Source: Chaunax sp. Z400
Taxonomy: Eukaryota; Chordata; Actinopteri; Lophiiformes; Chaunacidae
Length of the DNA stretch: 64,000 nucleotides
NCBI GenBank assembly: GCA_037577475.1
Contig: JBAGJB010000222.1
Coordinates: 40,438 to 104,437, forward strand
Direction of reading: 5' to 3'
Shown: positions 1 through 13,395 of the stretch, piece after piece
Position numbering within the stretch: the stretch's first letter is position 1
Layout: each line of letters begins with the position of its first letter
Program-made: the position numbers and the translations under genes
The notes under the pieces: model-generated
The model's database searches: none
Told to the model about the DNA's origin: nothing
What the model saw: the letters and a program-made list of their open reading frames with translations, nothing else

Positions 1-589
1 GTCTGGCTAAAGTGGAATAATCTATATAAATGGTGAAGAACATTAAACAGTGTCTGATTCCTGAAACTAATATTATTTCTTCTGATTTTTTTCACCCTTT
101 TTCTGGTCAAAGGACACAAGCACTTTATTTTCACTGGAGCATAGAGGTCAGTCAAAGCAGTCTGCTAAAAAGTTACTAAATATCTGGTTTCTGAGGCTAA
201 ATGTCTCCATGTTGTTGGATTAGTAGTTTCCAGGTTTGCTAATTTAGCCTTGAATTAACGTTTACAGTCACAAGCAGTAAAACACAGCTAGCACAGGCTC
301 ATATTGTAGGTTAGTGAAAGTGATGCACTCTATTGATTCAGTGATGTTATGACATAAATATGGCTCTAATAAATTACCTTCAGAGGACAGAAATTGTCAC
401 AGACAGAGTTGTGAGGATCCAAATGCAGACATGTGACAGAGACACTGGGAGCTTTTCAGAGATTTAGTAATCAACAAACTAGTAAACAGTCCAAGGTCAA
501 AAAACCAGAAAGGCAGTCCACAACAGGGGCAACAATACTGTCATCTACGTACAGTATATGTGTTTGGAGTGTCTGTAAAACTATACCCT

Positions 590-936
590 ACAAAAATATA
601 AACGCAACACTTTTGTTTTAGCTCCAATTTTTCATGTGTTGAAAGCAAAAATCTAAAATTTTCTATGCACACAAAAGGCCTGTTTCTCTCAAATTTTGTT
701 CACAAACTTGTTTAAATCTGTGTTAGTGAGCACTTCTCCTTTGCCGAGATAATCCATCCACCTGACAGGTGTGGCATATCAAGATGCTGATTAGACAGCA
801 TGATTATTGCACAGGTGTGCCTTAGGTTGCTCACAATAAAAGGCCACTCTAAAATGTGCAGTTTCATCACACAGCACAATGCCACAGATGTCGCAAGTTT
901 TGAGGGAGCGTGCAATTTTTCTGATAAAAAATGTTC
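590..936 (+). mobile_element. Tc1/mariner-like DNA transposon, 5' terminal fragment
   Basis: The segment starts with an AT-rich terminus (CAAAAATATAAACGCAACAC) and continues into the leader of a Tc1-like element that I recognise from many fish genomes, including the part with a CACCTGACAGGTGTGGCATA tract. It stops at about 936, where the transposase ORF should begin. No transposase and no second terminal repeat are present, so it is a dead fragment. The right edge runs straight into reverse-strand LINE sequence, which suggests insertion into that LINE followed by loss of the rest. Identification is from memory of the family; a repeat-library search would settle the name. Confidence 0.72.
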
Positions 937-937
937 A

Positions 938-1290
938 GAATGTTAACGGAAACACTGAAGGACCTGAGCTTCCTAAGAGAGTAAAGTCAGTTCAGGCCCT
1001 TCTTGTAAGTGTGGTGCGTTTATGGTCCAGGTACATTCCCAGGTATTTGTAGGACTGAACCATGTCGATGTCCATCCACCCCGGATTGAGACAGGAATAA
1101 GAGGTGACTTCCACTTTCTGAAGTCAACCACCAGCTCCTTTGTTTTCTCAATGTTCAGTAACAGGTGGTTATTTTCACACCAGTCTACAAAAGCTCCAAA
1201 GACACTCCCCTACTCTCCCTCCTCTCCCCCTGTCAGACATCCCACTATAACCCTGTCATCAGAGTACTTCTGTAGATGGCGTGATGGCAA
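938..1290 (-). mobile_element. LINE reverse transcriptase fragment (L2/CR1-like)
   Basis: The minus strand encodes pieces typical of the RT palm and thumb region of fish non-LTR retrotransposons. An SDD-type peptide (SDDRVIVGCL) near 1265-1236 is followed by FVDWCENNHLLLNIEKTKE and VVDFRKW, then SYKYLGMYLD near 1040-1010 and LRKLRSFSV near 970-940. Frameshifts and stops break it, and the A of the FADD-type RT motif is replaced by S. It is an inactive fragment. Its downstream end abuts the Tc1-like piece, so the LINE probably predates that insertion. Clade assignment is by motif recall only. Confidence 0.7.
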
Positions 1291-1411
1291 CACTCTACCA
1301 ATGCTTTGGGAACCATTTCATTTTTTACACATACTCAGACATGACAGATCCTCAAGATCCTCAGATCAACAAGATCAGATCCTGATGTTCTCAAAGTGTT
1401 TCTCCTCAAAA

Positions 1412-1655
1412 GAGCTACAGGTAGAGCTCAGAAGGATAAGCTGCAGACACTTAGTGTTATGAGTTTATGGATTCAAAACTCAGTTCCCACATTTAGAGGT
1501 TTTTTCCAGTGCAGTGTGAATAATAAATAGAACTTCCGACCACATTCTATAGAGCTGGAGGTATAGCTCAGTGAGATGAGCTACAGGCGTTAGATGGTTG
1601 GCAGTTTAGGATCAAATCCCAGCACTTAGGTGTCTTTTAAGTGTTTTTGCCTCAG
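1412..1655 (+). repeat. Two diverged tRNA-like units
   Basis: Two head-to-tail copies of the tRNA-like module that forms the large array near 20-21.6 kb. The second has a box A-like TAGCTCAGTGAGATGAGC near 1564 and a box B-like GGATCAAATCCCA near 1612; the first has GTAGAGCTCAGAAGGATAAGC near 1421. Each is followed by the shared spacer containing GTGTGAATAATAAATAGAACTT or its remnant. They look like degenerate SINE-like or pseudo-tRNA units and not functional tRNAs. Confidence 0.65.
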
Positions 1656-2842
1656 TATTGACGATGATAAATATAACATTTGCGCAAAAAAAGTTTTAGC
1701 TCAGGGAGGTGGGATCCTGACCCGCAATCCTGGAAAGCAGGTTCGAATCCCGGCTGTCTCGTTCTTTCAAAATGTAGCTTCTGTTTGACACAGCTGAGCT
1801 TCAAGAGTCTGAGGTTGACGGTTCAAATCCTGATGTTCAGATGAGTCTCTGCGTTTTGTCCTCTGAAGTTTGAAATGTCAGAAGTAGAACAGGAACAATT
1901 GTTCTGTCCAGTCTAGAGGAAACCTGACCATAGCATAAAAATGTGACTCCTCTTTCCAAACTCCAAGGATGACCAGTGTCACAACAATCAAGTCCAAACA
2001 GGATTTATTTACATTTCTTTACAAAGATACAAGTTTCAAATGTTTACAGCAACTTCATTTAACAAAGTGAAGGACAGAAAATACACGAAACTTCACTTCC
2101 AAACATAAAAAAGAGAAAATCAAAAAGGGTTTCCTTCCTGTTACAGCAATACAGAATATTTACAATATATACAAAAGAAACTTCACTACAACAATCATCT
2201 AATCACCAATTAGCACAAAGTGATGAGGCAGACAGGAAGAGGAGGAGTCACTGATGGGATCCACAGCTGTGTTAATGAGGCGCCATCAGTCTCCTGTCCA
2301 ATCAGCAGCCTCCAGGTGTAACTCTGAAACAACAGAACAAAGTGCCAGCATCAGGAGAACAAAAAAAAACTAAATAGCAAATACAAGTAGACCAATTTTA
2401 TCTGTCTTTTTGTCAGACTGAGAACATCTTGCATGATTTTGTTTGATATTTTTTTTAACTGTGAGCAACACTTCAAATGCAGAAAAGCTAATTATCTGAG
2501 CAGTGAGACGTTTTTCTCCACGAGGGTCTGAGATGTGTTCACAGCAACAGGGAAAAACCGACCAACAAATGTTACCTAAACTATGAGCCACTCTGCAAAA
2601 ACGGGATCTCTGTTGCGTCACATGAACTCATTTGGAACACTTGGCAGCGTAATGGCGCACGCAGGAGGACAGGACGAGTCGGGGCAGCAGGAGCGACAAC
2701 AGTAGGATTTTCTTTTACTTTTCATTCTGTGGAATCGGGAAACACGTTTTTTAAAGCCAAATCATTCACAAGTACAAAATCAAGCCCGTCAGAAGGCAGT
2801 CGATCCCGCACAACTCCTCTAACTGTGCGCCGTGTCACGCGT
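1654..2842. repeat. 1.2-kb dispersed repeat, copy A
   Basis: This segment is repeated with a few per cent divergence at 25120-26303, and a short piece of it recurs in more diverged form near 7780-7925. It contains a tRNA-like stretch at about 1693-1762 (TTAGCTCAGGGAGGTGGG and box B-like GGTTCGAATCCC) and another box B-like GGTTCAAATCC near 1818. The rest is AT-rich with short spurious ORFs. No terminal inverted repeats or transposase were seen. It may be a non-autonomous element or an older duplication within the unit. Confidence 0.8.
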
Positions 2843-4259
2843 AAAACTCACTACACCAAGATATCAGACCCACAGAATGATTTTTCAGAGATAGAAAGGA
2901 CCCACATAACGCCGAGATGAAGGGTTGATTTGCCCGTCTCTCACCCTGTCCGCTTAACTGACAGTCGGAGAAAGGACAACGTGCGTAATGAACGGCAAAA
3001 AGTCACCTCACTCACAGAAATATCTAAGCCTAATTCTTAAGATTTATGTATTTTAATTACATGTAAATTTTCCATGAATTTCAATTACATAATTTCAACA
3101 TAAATAAACTAATAAACTTTATGCGATTCATATTTGTCACTAAAACATGAATGAAATAAGTAAAAGTGAGATTTATGTAATAGTTCGAATAAACTTTATG
3201 TGTTTTAAATACATAATAAACAGCTTTATGTATTTTTATTCAATAAATGCAATTTGTTTCAATTCAATACAAATATGCTTATTAATCAGAATGAATACGT
3301 TTAATGTCTTTAAAATACTTAATAACTATGTTTATGCAATAAACTGAATTTATTCTAAATGCATTCTATTTATATACTTTTTTTAAATAAACCCAATTTA
3401 ATTTTTTGTTTTAATTATATATTTTTTTTAAAATTATATATTTTTTCTGTTCACCATACATTTACAATCTGTTATTAAAATACATACAAGAACAGTCAGA
3501 CCACCAATAAACTTGTTTCACAGTTTATTTGTTGTGAACTCCAGTGCAAAACTCATAATATGAATGTCTTCAAATCCCAATAAAAACATGTATCGCAAAA
3601 TATACATATAAAAATAGAGTGCCATCTTTTTTGGTTTTGGATCAGTCAATACTACAGTGGCGCACAAGGGCAAACGAGCTGCAACTTAAGAAACCACATG
3701 CAAATAGACAAAACACAAGAAAATTAAGAAGACATCAATTTGACAACACATGCACAGCATTTAGAAAATGTGCTGCAAAACCACAACACAACAGAAGTGT
3801 TTACAAAGGACACATAAAATGATGCATCCCTGGGTGCGCCTTTTCTAATACTGCATTTAAAGAATAGAACAGATTTAAAACACAAACATTTCATTTGTTG
3901 TTTTCATCTGACACGTTACGCTTACCTTAACTTCTGGATCGTGCGGTCATGTGACTTAGAATAAAACCTTAATTAACATTGTGGGAATACAACAACACAG
4001 TACCTAAAGCTAAACAAGGTGTATTATACTTACTTAAAAAACTCTTATTCACCACCACACATTTTGACTTCTAGTGTACTGTAAACTCTTTCAAGAACTG
4101 CAAGCAAGGTTGAATAACCATCACTCTGTTAACTGAAACACCTCACAGACAAAACAGTGTTGACCAAACAGGCCATCTAGGCCTGTAACAATAACTACTT
4201 TTGTTGGAAACTAAGTGAACAAGTACTTACAACAAGTCAACCACAGAGGGAAAACTCCA
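2843..4259. other. AT-rich intergenic stretch, no gene seen
   Basis: Very AT-rich between about 3030 and 3480, with homopolymer runs and short ORFs that show no recognisable protein. From 3480 to 4259 there is ordinary non-coding sequence downstream of the minus-strand gene. No splice-linked coding exon was recognised. The equivalent in copy 2 is 38629-40046, with a 1-bp insertion near 39349. Confidence 0.6.
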
Positions 4260-6897
4260 TTACCGGAGCATCTTAATTTTCAGTGCTTGGACTTTTGGTG
4301 AAAGCTTGGTCGTGTCCAGTTCCGTGAGGACTTTCTGAAACACTTCGAAAAGGCACTTCAGGTCCTTTGGATAGCTTAAGTTCAGTGCATAAATGAGTCC
4401 AAAGAGCATCACACATCCATGGGTGACACTCTGAAGGTTCTGCAGAACTTCAGTGCCTTCAAGCACAACACCTACATCTGCAGGTTTGTCTTCTGGACTA
4501 GCGCCCTCCACCCGAATAACATGTATGCCCATCGTTGTCTCAGGAATCAGCGCCTCAGCCTCTCTGGGTTCACTGTCCTGGAGGACAAACAAAGAGAACA
4601 ATGAGCTGCTGATCACATTGGGATATTCAGAATTTAAGGCACACTGTTTCACAAACTTACAAATATGTTGAACCATTCAAATGCAAAATAACGCCACGAT
4701 TTCAAAACCACACAAAACAGTCAGGAAGACCCAATAACTGGCCTTTCATTTCTGTCAAACCAGTTTGCAATGACCTCAACTTACCATTGCTGCCTATAAA
4801 GTTTGCCACCAAGAGTACTTTAGTAAACCTGCAAGCCAACAAAAACTGCATACATTGTGATCCTTCAAAAAGTTAAATACTCCCCCACAGTCAGATGTTA
4901 GTGTTTACTTTGGTAAACTAGGCCTACGCTGTTATCCAGACAGCAAGGGTATATCCCCGAAAGCCAATCCCCCTCCATTGTACAAGCAATTCCCCTGATT
5001 GAACTCCTAAAATTAAATGTGAAGTTATGTCTGAAAAACAGTGTTTTTCATTAAAAAAAGCTCCTCCTAGTGAGTAAAATATGAACTATTAGACTAAAAT
5101 TAAACATATACAAATAAATACAAGATAGACCTCCTCAAATTGCACCAAATTTGGACAAAATCAGAGGAACGGTTGAGAAATTAAGGCCCCTATATTTCTG
5201 AGATAAAACTCTCCCAAGTGTCAGAAATATGGAACCAACCTTTCCCTAAATCAACCCAGTTCTTCCTCGCACTAAGGTCTATGAGGGTATAAAATCTGAA
5301 AATGATACATGAAATAGTTTGAGTTATCGTGTGATACAATATAATTATGAAAAAGGAAGCCTGTTATTTAATCCAAATTTGGTGAATATGAATTGACTCG
5401 GAGTATTATCTTGTATATATCAAATTTTACTCTAATAGTTCATATTTTACTCCTTACTCCCTATTTTTACTCCAAAATGTACACTTTGTATTACCAATTG
5501 CTTCATATTTTCCAGAGTCATTTACATGTGAGAAGCTTCTCGTTTGGTTTATAAGATCAATAATGCTCCACACTGAAAGCTGCATAGTTCAGTCTTTTAG
5601 TACACACTTCATGCACATAGGCAAAGCTAGACTGGGGTGCCTTTGAGGAAAGTAACAAAACTATCAATGAAAATATATCCACAACACATATACAAAATTA
5701 AGACAGTAGGTTGCCAAACACTCACCACGTATTCCTTGACCAGTGTCTCCATGTCTTCATTAAGGTGGACACCTGAGCTCCTCAGGACACAGCCTCGTTT
5801 GGTGTGTAGGTCTTCATTCTGAAAAGAAAAAAATACATTAATCACAGCATTGAGCAGTTGTATCATATGTGCCTTAAAAGGGTTTTCCAACTTGAAAATG
5901 TACATGGACAATCTACATATATGCATGGATACCGGCTATTGCGGCCATAGAGGATATGCTTCAGCCTGAAATGTTTTTAGCAGCTCATACCTGGAAGATA
6001 CTGTGATGCCACACACTTGAGATGCCACTGCCACATTTACATACAGCATCTGTGAACAAAGGAAAAGAGGAATTTATCAGTTGTGGAGAAGAACATACGG
6101 ATAGAAAAACAAAACACAAGCAATCTCCTTTAAAAAAACCAAAAAACCAAATATGATTTACAGCACACTACCTGCAAAAAAAAATAAAAAACATATCAAA
6201 CCCTAGGTCAAACAATGCAAATATGTTTTTAAGTATGCAGTAGACATGCTAATGTTGCTCATGTTAATGCTTGTACTGTTGATTCAAAATATGTTTCATC
6301 CTTAGTCATCTGATGTATTTAACTTTCTATGTATTATCATGCTCAGTGCCTTTTTAGCCTACATACTTACAAAATCCAAGAGGTTCCCCCTGCATAGACG
6401 ATGTCCAAAATCAGCGTAATGTTATGCTTCAAAGAATTCTGAATCTGTAGAAAGACAAAAACAACATGCATTAAACACATTGTATTACCAAAATCACCCT
6501 CTACTCTTTTTTAAAAACGTTTTCAATGTTGTAACCCATCAGATTCTGTTACCTGCCATGTTGGGAAGCAGTAGGCCTACCTGGATCCTAAGCTTAATGA
6601 TCAATAGCACAATGAAAAAACACTTCAATACAATAAAAATTAAATTTTAATATGTACAATCCAGTTACTTAAAAGCTAATTTAACTAAACCAAGGCCTAC
6701 TAAGGTGGAAGTACATTTATTTTATATTTCATAATTCTGCTCAAACAATTTGAAATGTAGGATTTTACTTGTAAAAACTTACAAATACATTGTGATTAAT
6801 TACTTACGGTAGCTCCGATTCTGAACAACCTCTTGTAACACAGCAGGTCAGAGAATCCGAGTCCGCCAAAGCCAAATACGGTGGAACAACCCGCCAT
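4260..6897 (-). pseudogene. Minus-strand gene remnant with C-terminal domain of an expanded teleost protein family
   Basis: Five candidate exons with GT-AG borders: 6897-6808 (30 codons from an ATG, beginning MAGCSTVFGF), 6444-6371, 6049-5991, 5818-5726 (31 codons) and 4577-4260 (105 codons and stop). The last two join in frame at KEYV|DSEP and give a domain with GVHLNEDMETLVKEY, a GVVLEGTEVLQNLQ segment and GCVMLFGLIYALNLSYPK, ending in KVQALKIKMLR. I recall this ending from a large family of teleost proteins, some named SAMD3-like; that name is a weak match. Exon 1 and exon 2 are in frame, but the join to exon 3 (TT|A) brings a stop within a few codons, and only a different frame of exon 3 links to exon 4. 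Either an exon is missing from my model or the gene is broken. The 5' end lies in CpG-containing sequence. Confidence 0.55.
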
Positions 6898-7060
6898 CCA
6901 CGGCTCCTTCGACGTTACTTCAAAATGAACCGCGCAGTTGTTGTCGTCAATGGCTGAAGTCCGACGCGTTTTCAAAATACTGACTCGTTTTAATAGCGTG
7001 ACGTAAAAACAAAGAGCGCTTAGCTGATATAAATAGCACCATGCGGGTTAAATTGAAGAC
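6898..7060 (-). promoter_or_regulatory. Candidate promoter of the minus-strand gene
   Basis: Directly upstream of the MAGCST exon the sequence becomes locally rich in CpG (CTTCGACGTTAC, GTCCGACGCG, ATAGCGTGACGTAAA) in an otherwise AT-rich setting, and includes a GTGACGTAA CRE-like half-palindrome near 6998. This fits a small CpG promoter firing toward the minus-strand exons, but there is no TATA box in a convincing position. The copy 2 equivalent is 42674-42836. Confidence 0.35.
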
Positions 7061-8329
7061 TGGGTGAATCCGGACTAAATTTAACAGTCTCTGGTCTGAT
7101 GCAGGCCAACAGGTAAAGGTTCAAAATTGTTGAGTCAGTCAGACCTGTGACGTCATTTCCCCTGTAAAACGATCTAATTTCCTGAAAATGATATGCAAAC
7201 CAATCTCATAAATTTTAACCAATTGAATCATGCTTGTTCTATAGCAAAACATATTTAAACCTTTTTCATATTTTCTAACTAATTAAATTGAATTGTTTTC
7301 ATAATTAACAGATTCATGCTGATTCTATGTCATTTGAATGCATACATTTTCAAAATATGATTATTTACATAAAATCAAATAGATATAATTACTTAATATT
7401 AAACTAGGCCATGATTCATTTTTTTGAGTCTCTCCCTGACACGTGAGTCAGATGGTTTAATTGGCGAGACAATAAATCATCGATTAATGCAACATTAGGA
7501 GATTTTATTTTTACACGGTTTCTTTCTAATGAAGGACAGACTACAGTGAAAACAAATAAAACACCTGACTCTTCAACCAAGAGCTTTATGCTGATATTTC
7601 TTTGTATTTAAAAGGTAGTTGAACGTCAACAGATCAGCATTGAACATATTTTTTATACACTTGTTTAGTTGATTAAAGAAAAACCAGAAAAAAACAATCA
7701 TAATAAATACTTACCCAACAAAAAAAGGTCATCATCACACAGCAGCCTGGTCAGTTTGAAAGAGGAGAAGAGGAGCCACAGGTGCCTTTTTAAAGGCTTT
7801 GCCATCAGTCTCCTGTCCAATCAGCAGCCTCCACCTGCAACTCCTAAAGAGCACAGAACAAAGTGACAGCGCCTCCCCCATTCAGGGAGACAGAACAACA
7901 CATAAAATTAGCAAATACAAATTATGACTCGGAGTCAGAATATTTGGTGATAAAATTACCACAAGTGACTTTTGGATGTATGAGTTTCAGTTTTTCTTGA
8001 GGACAGAATGCTTCAAAAATCAAAGATTTGATGTCATGTCTTTAAACTCTCCAAGCAGACCTCTGTCATGTTGAGCTATTTATTTAGCAAACTTTTGATG
8101 TTGATATTCAGAGCCTTTGAACCTTCATCTTGTTGTCAGATTTTCTGAAAGTCACTTGAAGATTGAAACCAAATCCATGCAAAAACCGGAGATATTTGAT
8201 CCCAGACACTTTTTTCCCCCTTTTAGATGTCTGATTTTAAAACTTACAGATGTGCCAAAAGATCAGACCAACAATGCCACACTTTCCAAGCAACACAAGA
8301 TAAGAGATGGACCAGATTGTCACACTGAA
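7061..8329. other. Intergenic region with diverged piece of the 1.2-kb repeat
   Basis: No gene was recognised. At about 7780-7925 a segment containing GCCATCAGTCTCCTGTCCAA and AGCAAATACAA resembles 2281-2390 of the 1.2-kb dispersed repeat, at lower identity than copies A and B. The region ends where the CA-rich minisatellite begins. The copy 2 equivalent is 42837-44106. Confidence 0.55.
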
Positions 8330-9333
8330 ACAGCTGGAGTAAAAAACACACATGCACGCACACACAGCTGGAGTAAAAAACACACACATGCACACGCACA
8401 CACAGCTGGAGTAAAAAACACACACACGCACACACAGCTGGAGTAAAAAACACACACGCACACACAGCTGGAGTAAAAAACACACACACGCACACGCACA
8501 CACAGCTGGAGTAAAAAACACACACACGCACACGCACACACAGCTGGAGTAAAAAACACACACACGTACACGCACACAGCTGGAGTAAAAAACACACACA
8601 CACATACGCACACGCACACACAGCTGGAGTAAAAAACACACACACGCACACACAGCTGGACTAAAAAACACACACACGCACACACAGCTGGAGTAAAAAA
8701 CACACACACGCACACACAGCTGGACTAAAAAACACACACACGCACACACAGCTGGAGTAAAAAACACACACACACACGCACACGCACACACAGCTGGAGT
8801 AAAAAACACACACACGCACACACAGCTGGAGTAAAAAACACACACACACACGCACACAAACGCACACCTGGAGTAAAGAACACACACACGCACACACAGC
8901 TGGAGTAAAAAACACACACACACACGCACACGCACACACAGCTGGATTAAAACACACACACACACGCACACACAGCTGGAGTAAAAAACACACACTCATA
9001 CGCACACAAACACACACCTGGAGTAAAACACACACACACACACGCACACACAGCTGGAGTAAAAAACACACACACGCGCACACATAGCTGGAGTAAAAAA
9101 CACACACACACACACGCGCACACACAGCTGGAGTAAAAAACACACACACACACACACACACGCACACAGCTGGAGGAAAAAACATACACACACACACGCA
9201 CACAGCTGGAGGAAAACACACACACACACGCGCACGCACGCACACACAGCTGGAGTAAAAAACACACACACACGCACACACACACAGCTGGAGTAAAAAA
9301 CACACACGCACACACACACAGCTGGAGTAAAAA

Positions 9334-9367
<34 letters not shown>

Positions 9368-12300
9368 CTGGAGTAAAAAACACAAACACGCACACACAGC
9401 TGGAGTAAAAAACACACACACGTACACACAGCTGGAGTAAAAAACACACACGCACACGCACACACAGCTGGATTAAAACACACACACACACGCACACGCA
9501 CACACAGCTGGAGTAAAAAACACACACACGCACACGCACACACAGCTGGAGTAAAAAACACACACGCACACACAGCTGGACTAAAAAACACACACACACG
9601 CACACACAGCTGGAGTAAAAAACACACACACGCACACACAGCTGGAGTAAAAAACACACACACACACGCACACGCACACACAGCTGGAGTAAAAAACACA
9701 CACACACGCACACAAACACACACCTGGAGTAAAGAACACACACACGCACATGCACACAAACACACAGCTGGAGTAAAAAACACACACGCACACACAGCTG
9801 GAGTAAAAAACACACACGCACACACAGCTGGAGTAGAAAACACACACACACGCACACACAGCTGGAGTAAAAAACACACACGCACACACAGCTGGAGTAA
9901 AAAACACACACACACGCACACGCACACACAGCTGGAGTGAAAAACACACACACGCACACGCACACACAGCTGGAGTAAAAAACACACACACACGCACACG
10001 CACACACAGCTGGAGTAAAAAACACGCACACGCACACACAGCTTGAGTAAAAAACACACACACGCACACGCACACACAGCTGGAGTAAAAAACACACACG
10101 CGCACACACAGCTGGAGTAAAAAACACACACACGCGCACACAGCTGGAGTAAAAATCACACAAGCACACACAGCTGGAGTAAAAAACACACACACACGCA
10201 CACGCACACACAGCTGGAGTAAAAATCACACACGCACACACAGCTGGAGTAAAAAACACACACACACGCACACGCACACACAGCTGGAGTAAAAAACACA
10301 CACACGCACACGCACACAAAGCTGGAGTAAAAAACACACACACCCACACGCACACACAGCTGGAGTAGTAAACACAAACACGCACACGCACACGCACACA
10401 CAGCTGGAGTAACAAACACACACACGCACACACAGCTGGAGTAAAAAACACACACACGCACACGCACACACAGCTGGAGTAAAAAACACACACACAGCTG
10501 GAGTAAAAAACACACACACCCACACGCACACACAGCTGGAGTAAAAATCACACACACGCGCGCACACACAGCTGGAGTAAAAATCACACACACGCGCACA
10601 CAGCTGGAGTAAAAAACACACACACGCACACGCACACACAGCTGGAGTAAAAAACACACGCACACACAGCTGGAGTAAAAATCACACACGCGCACACAGC
10701 TGGAGTAAAAAACACACACACGCACACGCACACACAGCTGGAGTAAAAAACACACACACAAGCACACAGCTGGAGTAAAAAACACACACACCCACACGCA
10801 CACACAGCTGGAGTAAAAAACACACACACCCACACGCACACACAGCTGGAGTAAAAAACACACACACAAGCACACAGCTGGAGTAAAAAACACACACACG
10901 CACACGCACACAGCTAGAGTAAAAAACACACACACGCACACAGCTGGAGTAAAAAAACACACGCACACACAGCTGGAGTAAAACACACACGCACACACAG
11001 CTGGAGTAAAAATCACACACACGCGCACACGCACACAGCTGGAGTAAAAAACACACACACACGCACACAGCTGGAGTAAAAATCACACACACGCACACGC
11101 ACACAGCTGGAGTATAAATCACACACGCACCTACAGCTGGAGTAAAAAACAAACACGCACACACACACACAGCTGGAGTAAAAAACACACACACGCACAC
11201 GCACACACACACACAGCTGGAGTAAAAAACACACACACGCACACGCACACAGAGCTGGGGTAAAAAACACACACACGCACACGCACACACAGCTGGAGTA
11301 AAAAACACACACACGCACACGCACACACAGCTGGAGTAAAAAACACACACACGCACACAGCTAGAGTAAAAAACACACACACGCACACAGCTGGAGTAAA
11401 AAACACACACACGCACACAGCTGGAGTAAAAAAACACACACAAAGCTGGGGTAAAAAACACACACACGCACACGCACACACAGCTGGAGTAAAAAACACA
11501 CACACGCACACGCACACACAGCTGGAGTAAAAAACACACACACGCACACAGCTAGAGTAAAAAACACACACACGCACACAGCTGGAGTAAAACACACACG
11601 CGCACACAGCTGGAGTAAAACACACACACACAGCTGGAGTAAAAATCACACACGCACACACAGCTGGAGTAAAAAACACACACACGCACACAGCTGGAGT
11701 AAAAAACACACACACGCACACAGCTGGAGTAAAAATCACACACGCACACAGCTGGAGTAAAAAACACACACACGCGCACGCAGCTGGAGTAAAAAACACA
11801 CACACGCACAAGCACACACAGCTGGAGTAAAAAACACACACACGCACAAGCACACGCAGCTGGAGTAAAAAACACACACACGCACAAGCACACACAGCTG
11901 GAGTAAAAAACACACACACGCACAAGCACACGCAGCTGGAGTAAAAAACACACACACGCACAAGCACACACAGCTGGAGTAAAAAACACACACACGCACA
12001 CACAGCTGGAGTAAAAATCACACACACGCACACGCACACAGCTGTAGTAAAAATCACCACACGCACACAGCTGGAGTAAAAATCACACACGCACCTACAG
12101 CTGGAGTAAAAAACACACACACGCACACACACACACAGCTGGAGTAAAAAACACACACACGCACACACAGCTGGAGTAAAAAACACACACACACGCACAC
12201 GCACACGCACATACAGCTGGAGTAAAAAACACACACACGCACACGCACACAGAGCTGGAGTAAAAAACACACACACGCACACACAGCTGGAGTAAAAAAC

Positions 12301-13262
12301 ACACACACGCACACGCACACACAGCTGGAGTAAAAAACACACACACGCACACGCACACACAGCTGGAGTAAAAACACACACGCACACGCACACGCACACA
12401 GCTGGAGTTAAAACCCCACACACGCGCACACACAGCTGGAGTAAAAAACACACACGCACACGCACACAGCTGGAGTAAAAAACACACACGCACACGCACA
12501 CAGCTAGAGTAAAAAACACACACACGCACACACAGCTGGAGTAAAAAACACACACGCACACACAGCTGGAGTAAAAACACACACACACGCACACGCACAC
12601 AACTGGAGTAAAAAACACACACACACACGCACACACAGCTGGAGTAAAAACACACACACGCACGCACGCACACACAGCTGGAGTAAAAACACACACACAC
12701 ACGCACGCACACACAGCTGGAGTAAAAAACACAGACACGCACACAAGCACACACAGCTGGAGTGAAAAACACACACACGCACACGCACACACAGCTGGAG
12801 TAAAAAACACACACACGCACACACACAGCTGGAGTAAAAAACACACACACGCGCACACACAGCTGGAGTAAAAAACACACACACACACACACACGCACAC
12901 ACAGCTGGAGTAAAAAACACACACACGCGCACACACAGCTGGAGTAAAAAACACACACATGCACACGCACACACAGCTGGAGTAAAAAACACACACACGC
13001 ACACACACACACAGCTGGAGTAAAAAATACACACACGCACACACACACAGCTGGAGTAAAAAACACACACACACACAGCTGGAGTAAAAAACACACACAC
13101 ACACAGCTGGAGTAAAAAACACACACACGCATACACACACAGCTGGAGTAAAAAACACACACGCACACACACACACAGCTGGAGTAAAAAACACACACAC
13201 GCACACACACACACAGCTGGAGTAAAAAACACACACGCGCACACAGCTGGAGTAAAAACACA
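8330..13262. repeat. CA-rich minisatellite with CAGCTGGAGTAAAAAA core
   Basis: About 4.9 kb of head-to-tail units. Each has a constant core, CAGCTGGAGTAAAAAA, followed by a variable CA tract interrupted by CG (for example CACACACGCACACGCACACA). Unit length varies from roughly 22 to 65 bp. Variants include GGACTA, GGATTA, GGAGGA, GTAGTA and AATCACAC versions of the core, and several unit types recur in blocks, as in higher-order repeats. On the minus strand the unit contains no stop in any frame, so it yields several very long but meaningless Cys/Val/Phe-rich ORFs. Alternating purine-pyrimidine CA/CG tracts are prone to form Z-DNA. Confidence 0.97.
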
Positions 13263-13395
13263 CACGAAAACACAAACACACAAACACAAACACACAAACA
13301 CACAAACACAAACACACAAACACACAAACACACAAACACAAACACACAAACACAAACACACAAACACAAACACACAAACACAAACACACAAAGAC
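13263..13395 (+). repeat. (CACAAA)-type microsatellite closing the minisatellite
   Basis: The CA minisatellite changes abruptly into alternating ACACAAAC and ACACACAAAC units up to about 13395, only about 40 bp before the first recognisable kinesin exon. The equivalent in copy 2 (48419-48596) is about 45 bp longer. Confidence 0.95.

Noticed and set aside
1022..1462. 146-codon plus-strand ORF
   Set aside because: It is antisense to the recognisable LINE RT fragment and runs on into tRNA-like repeat sequence; no family resemblance.
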